From NCBI RefSeq assembly GCF_002806945.1, contig NZ_NIHC01000001.1:62001-126000 (forward strand): DNA of 64,000 nucleotides, in the 5' to 3' direction. This stretch comes from Marinobacter salexigens (lineage in GTDB: Bacteria; Pseudomonadota; Gammaproteobacteria; Pseudomonadales; Oleiphilaceae). The position numbers were made by a program, and so were the translations under genes. Under the pieces are notes generated by a model, which saw only the letters and a list, made by a program, of their open reading frames with translations, was not told where the DNA came from and made no database searches. Position 1 is the first letter of the stretch; the number at the start of each line of letters is the position of its first letter. Shown here one piece after another: positions 62,827-64,000 of this stretch.

Positions 62827-64000
62827 ATGGGACGGATGCAGATGGAACTGCACACCGGCATTGAACTGGCAGTAGCACTGACGCGCCAAACCACATTGCC
62901 GGCTTTGCTGAAAACCGCCACCACACAACTGGAAAACGCCTTCGGCCTAACCCGCTGCTGGGCACTAGAGCTCGATCTCAGCGGCCGCACCCTCCACTGC
63001 AGCGACCTCGCTGAAACCGGCGAATTCGACTGCGGCGACTTCAGCCACCCCTTCGCCCACCTGCTACAAACCGGCAAAGCCCGCGAACTCACCCGGGCCG
63101 CCAGCTACCGCCTCGATCACCCAGGCTTCCAAAACCTCATCGAAGCCAGCGACCGCCCAAAATCCCTCTGGCTAGAACCTTTAAAAGGCGACGACGGCCG
63201 AACCCTCGGCATACTCATCCTCTGCCGCGACGAATGCGACTGGAGCGGCATAACCGCCCAGCCTCTGTATCGTGGCCTCCTGCAGTTGCTCACCCACCAA
63301 TGGATTGTGCAACTGCAAAGCCGCGACCAGGTATGGCAACGCCGCCTGCTCAAACGCTCACTGGACAACCTGCACGACGCCGAAACCCTCCGCAAACGCG
63401 GCGAAAAACTCGCGCAAACACTTGTGGGCGCTTCAGAATCCATGACCAGCCTGCGTGCCCAGGTGGTTCGTGCTGCCAGCAGCCAATTGTCGGTACTCGT
63501 TCAGGGTGAAACAGGCTGCGGTAAAGACGTAGTGGCCACAGGCATTCACGAATTATCCGATCGCGCCGATGGCCCCATGGTGGTCGTCAACTGCGCCGCC
63601 ATCCCGGACAGCCTGCTGGAGAGCGAACTCTTTGGCCACACCAAAGGCGCTTTCTCCGGCGCCGACCAGGCCAAAGAAGGCCTACTGGCACAGGCCAATG
63701 GCGGCACTCTGTTTCTGGATGAAATTGGCGATATGCCTATGGCGCTGCAATCCAAACTCTTGCGAGTGCTGGAAAGCCGTCAGTTTCGCCCCCTTGGGGC
63801 ACAAAAGGAACAACACTCCGACTTCCGGCTGGTTGCGGCCACCCATCAGCCCCTGCGTCAAAGCATCGAAGACGGCATGTTTCGCCGGGATCTGTTCTAC
63901 CGTCTGAGCCAGTTCCCGCTGCAGATCACACCATTGCGGGAACGCCCCGACGATCTCGAATCCCTGAGCCGCCACTTTATCCGCCTGTATACCGAGCGCG
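62827..64000 (+). CDS. vasH: Sigma-54-dependent T6SS activator (VasH-like), cut by window edge
   Basis: 391 residues are visible. The N-terminal 170 residues look like a GAF-type sensor ([25 protein letters not shown]). The AAA+ domain has Walker [13 protein letters not shown], the sigma-54 contact loop as GAFSGA rather than GAFTGA, Walker [14 protein letters not shown], and [23 protein letters not shown]-terminal helix-turn-helix should lie past the edge. Its position after clpV matches V. cholerae vasH, which activates hcp operons with RpoN. The ATG follows AAGGGA. Confidence 0.9.
   Translation, partial: MGRMQMELHTGIELAVALTRQTTLPALLKTATTQLENAFGLTRCWALELDLSGRTLHCSDLAETGEFDCGDFSHPFAHLLQTGKARELTRAASYRLDHPGFQNLIEASDRPKSLWLEPLKGDDGRTLGILILCRDECDWSGITAQPLYRGLLQLLTHQWIVQLQSRDQVWQRRLLKRSLDNLHDAETLRKRGEKLAQTLVGASESMTSLRAQVVRAASSQLSVLVQGETGCGKDVVATGIHELSDRADGPMVVVNCAAIPDSLLESELFGHTKGAFSGADQAKEGLLAQANGGTLFLDEIGDMPMALQSKLLRVLESRQFRPLGAQKEQHSDFRLVAATHQPLRQSIEDGMFRRDLFYRLSQFPLQITPLRERPDDLESLSRHFIRLYTER

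Noticed and set aside
1..64000. CRISPR arrays, tRNA or rRNA genes, insertion sequences, prophage
   Set aside because: No spaced direct repeats, cloverleaf-like sequences, rRNA segments, transposase or phage genes were recognised in the window.

Overview
The window reads as chromosomal DNA of a marine gammaproteobacterium close to Marinobacter (a relative of Pseudomonas). This is inferred from protein resemblance and gene order, not from a database search. The evidence is a complete Pseudomonas-style pilGHIJK-chpABC cluster next to gshB, tonB3, algH, ruvX, pyrR, pyrB and a degenerate pyrC; the enterobacterial-style order yrfG-hslR-hslO-pckA; the order rsmD/ftsY-ftsE-ftsX-rpoH; a TatT-type TRAP transporter; and a Vibrio cholerae-ordered type VI secretion cluster. 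Coding density is high. I found no tRNA, rRNA, CRISPR array, insertion sequence or prophage.

Layout. 1-5163: a CHASE-GGDEF diguanylate cyclase cut by the left edge, a CoA-binding protein, the pterin genes folX and folE, a MEST-like alpha/beta hydrolase and a membrane GGEEF cyclase. 5373-8558: a patatin-like lipase, then zur-znuC-znuB with a likely Zur operator. 8636-22092: the Pil-Chp chemosensory system, transcribed leftward from pilG to chpC, whose hub is the 2490-residue kinase ChpA. 22391-28110: gshB, tonB3, algH, ruvX, pyrR, pyrB and pyrC', rightward. 28330-33147: a TRAP system (solute-binding protein, TatT lipoprotein, large permease) interrupted by an HU gene on the other strand. 33184-37922: a bidirectional terminator, pckA, hslO, hslR, yrfG and mutM, leftward.

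38083-44012: an acyl desaturase, rsmD (convergent and overlapping), ftsY, ftsE, ftsX and rpoH. 44105-45936: a long hairpin repeat, then glxR and hyi (glyoxylate/hydroxypyruvate metabolism). 46039-48187: a two-component pair. 48190-50213: a small unknown protein, greB, a secreted unknown protein and an acyl-CoA-binding protein. 50519-64000: T6SS genes tssB, C, E, F, G, tagH, tssJ, K, L, H and a sigma-54 activator (vasH) cut by the right edge. tssA, hcp, vgrG and tssM are not in the window.

The most unusual signal is a two-copy repeat at 44105-44204 and 62668-62778. Its 67-bp core is 61/67 identical between copies and includes one compensatory base pair. The core sits inside long inverted-repeat arms that are perfectly complementary within each copy but unrelated between copies. 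The second copy lies between tssH and vasH in the T6SS cluster.
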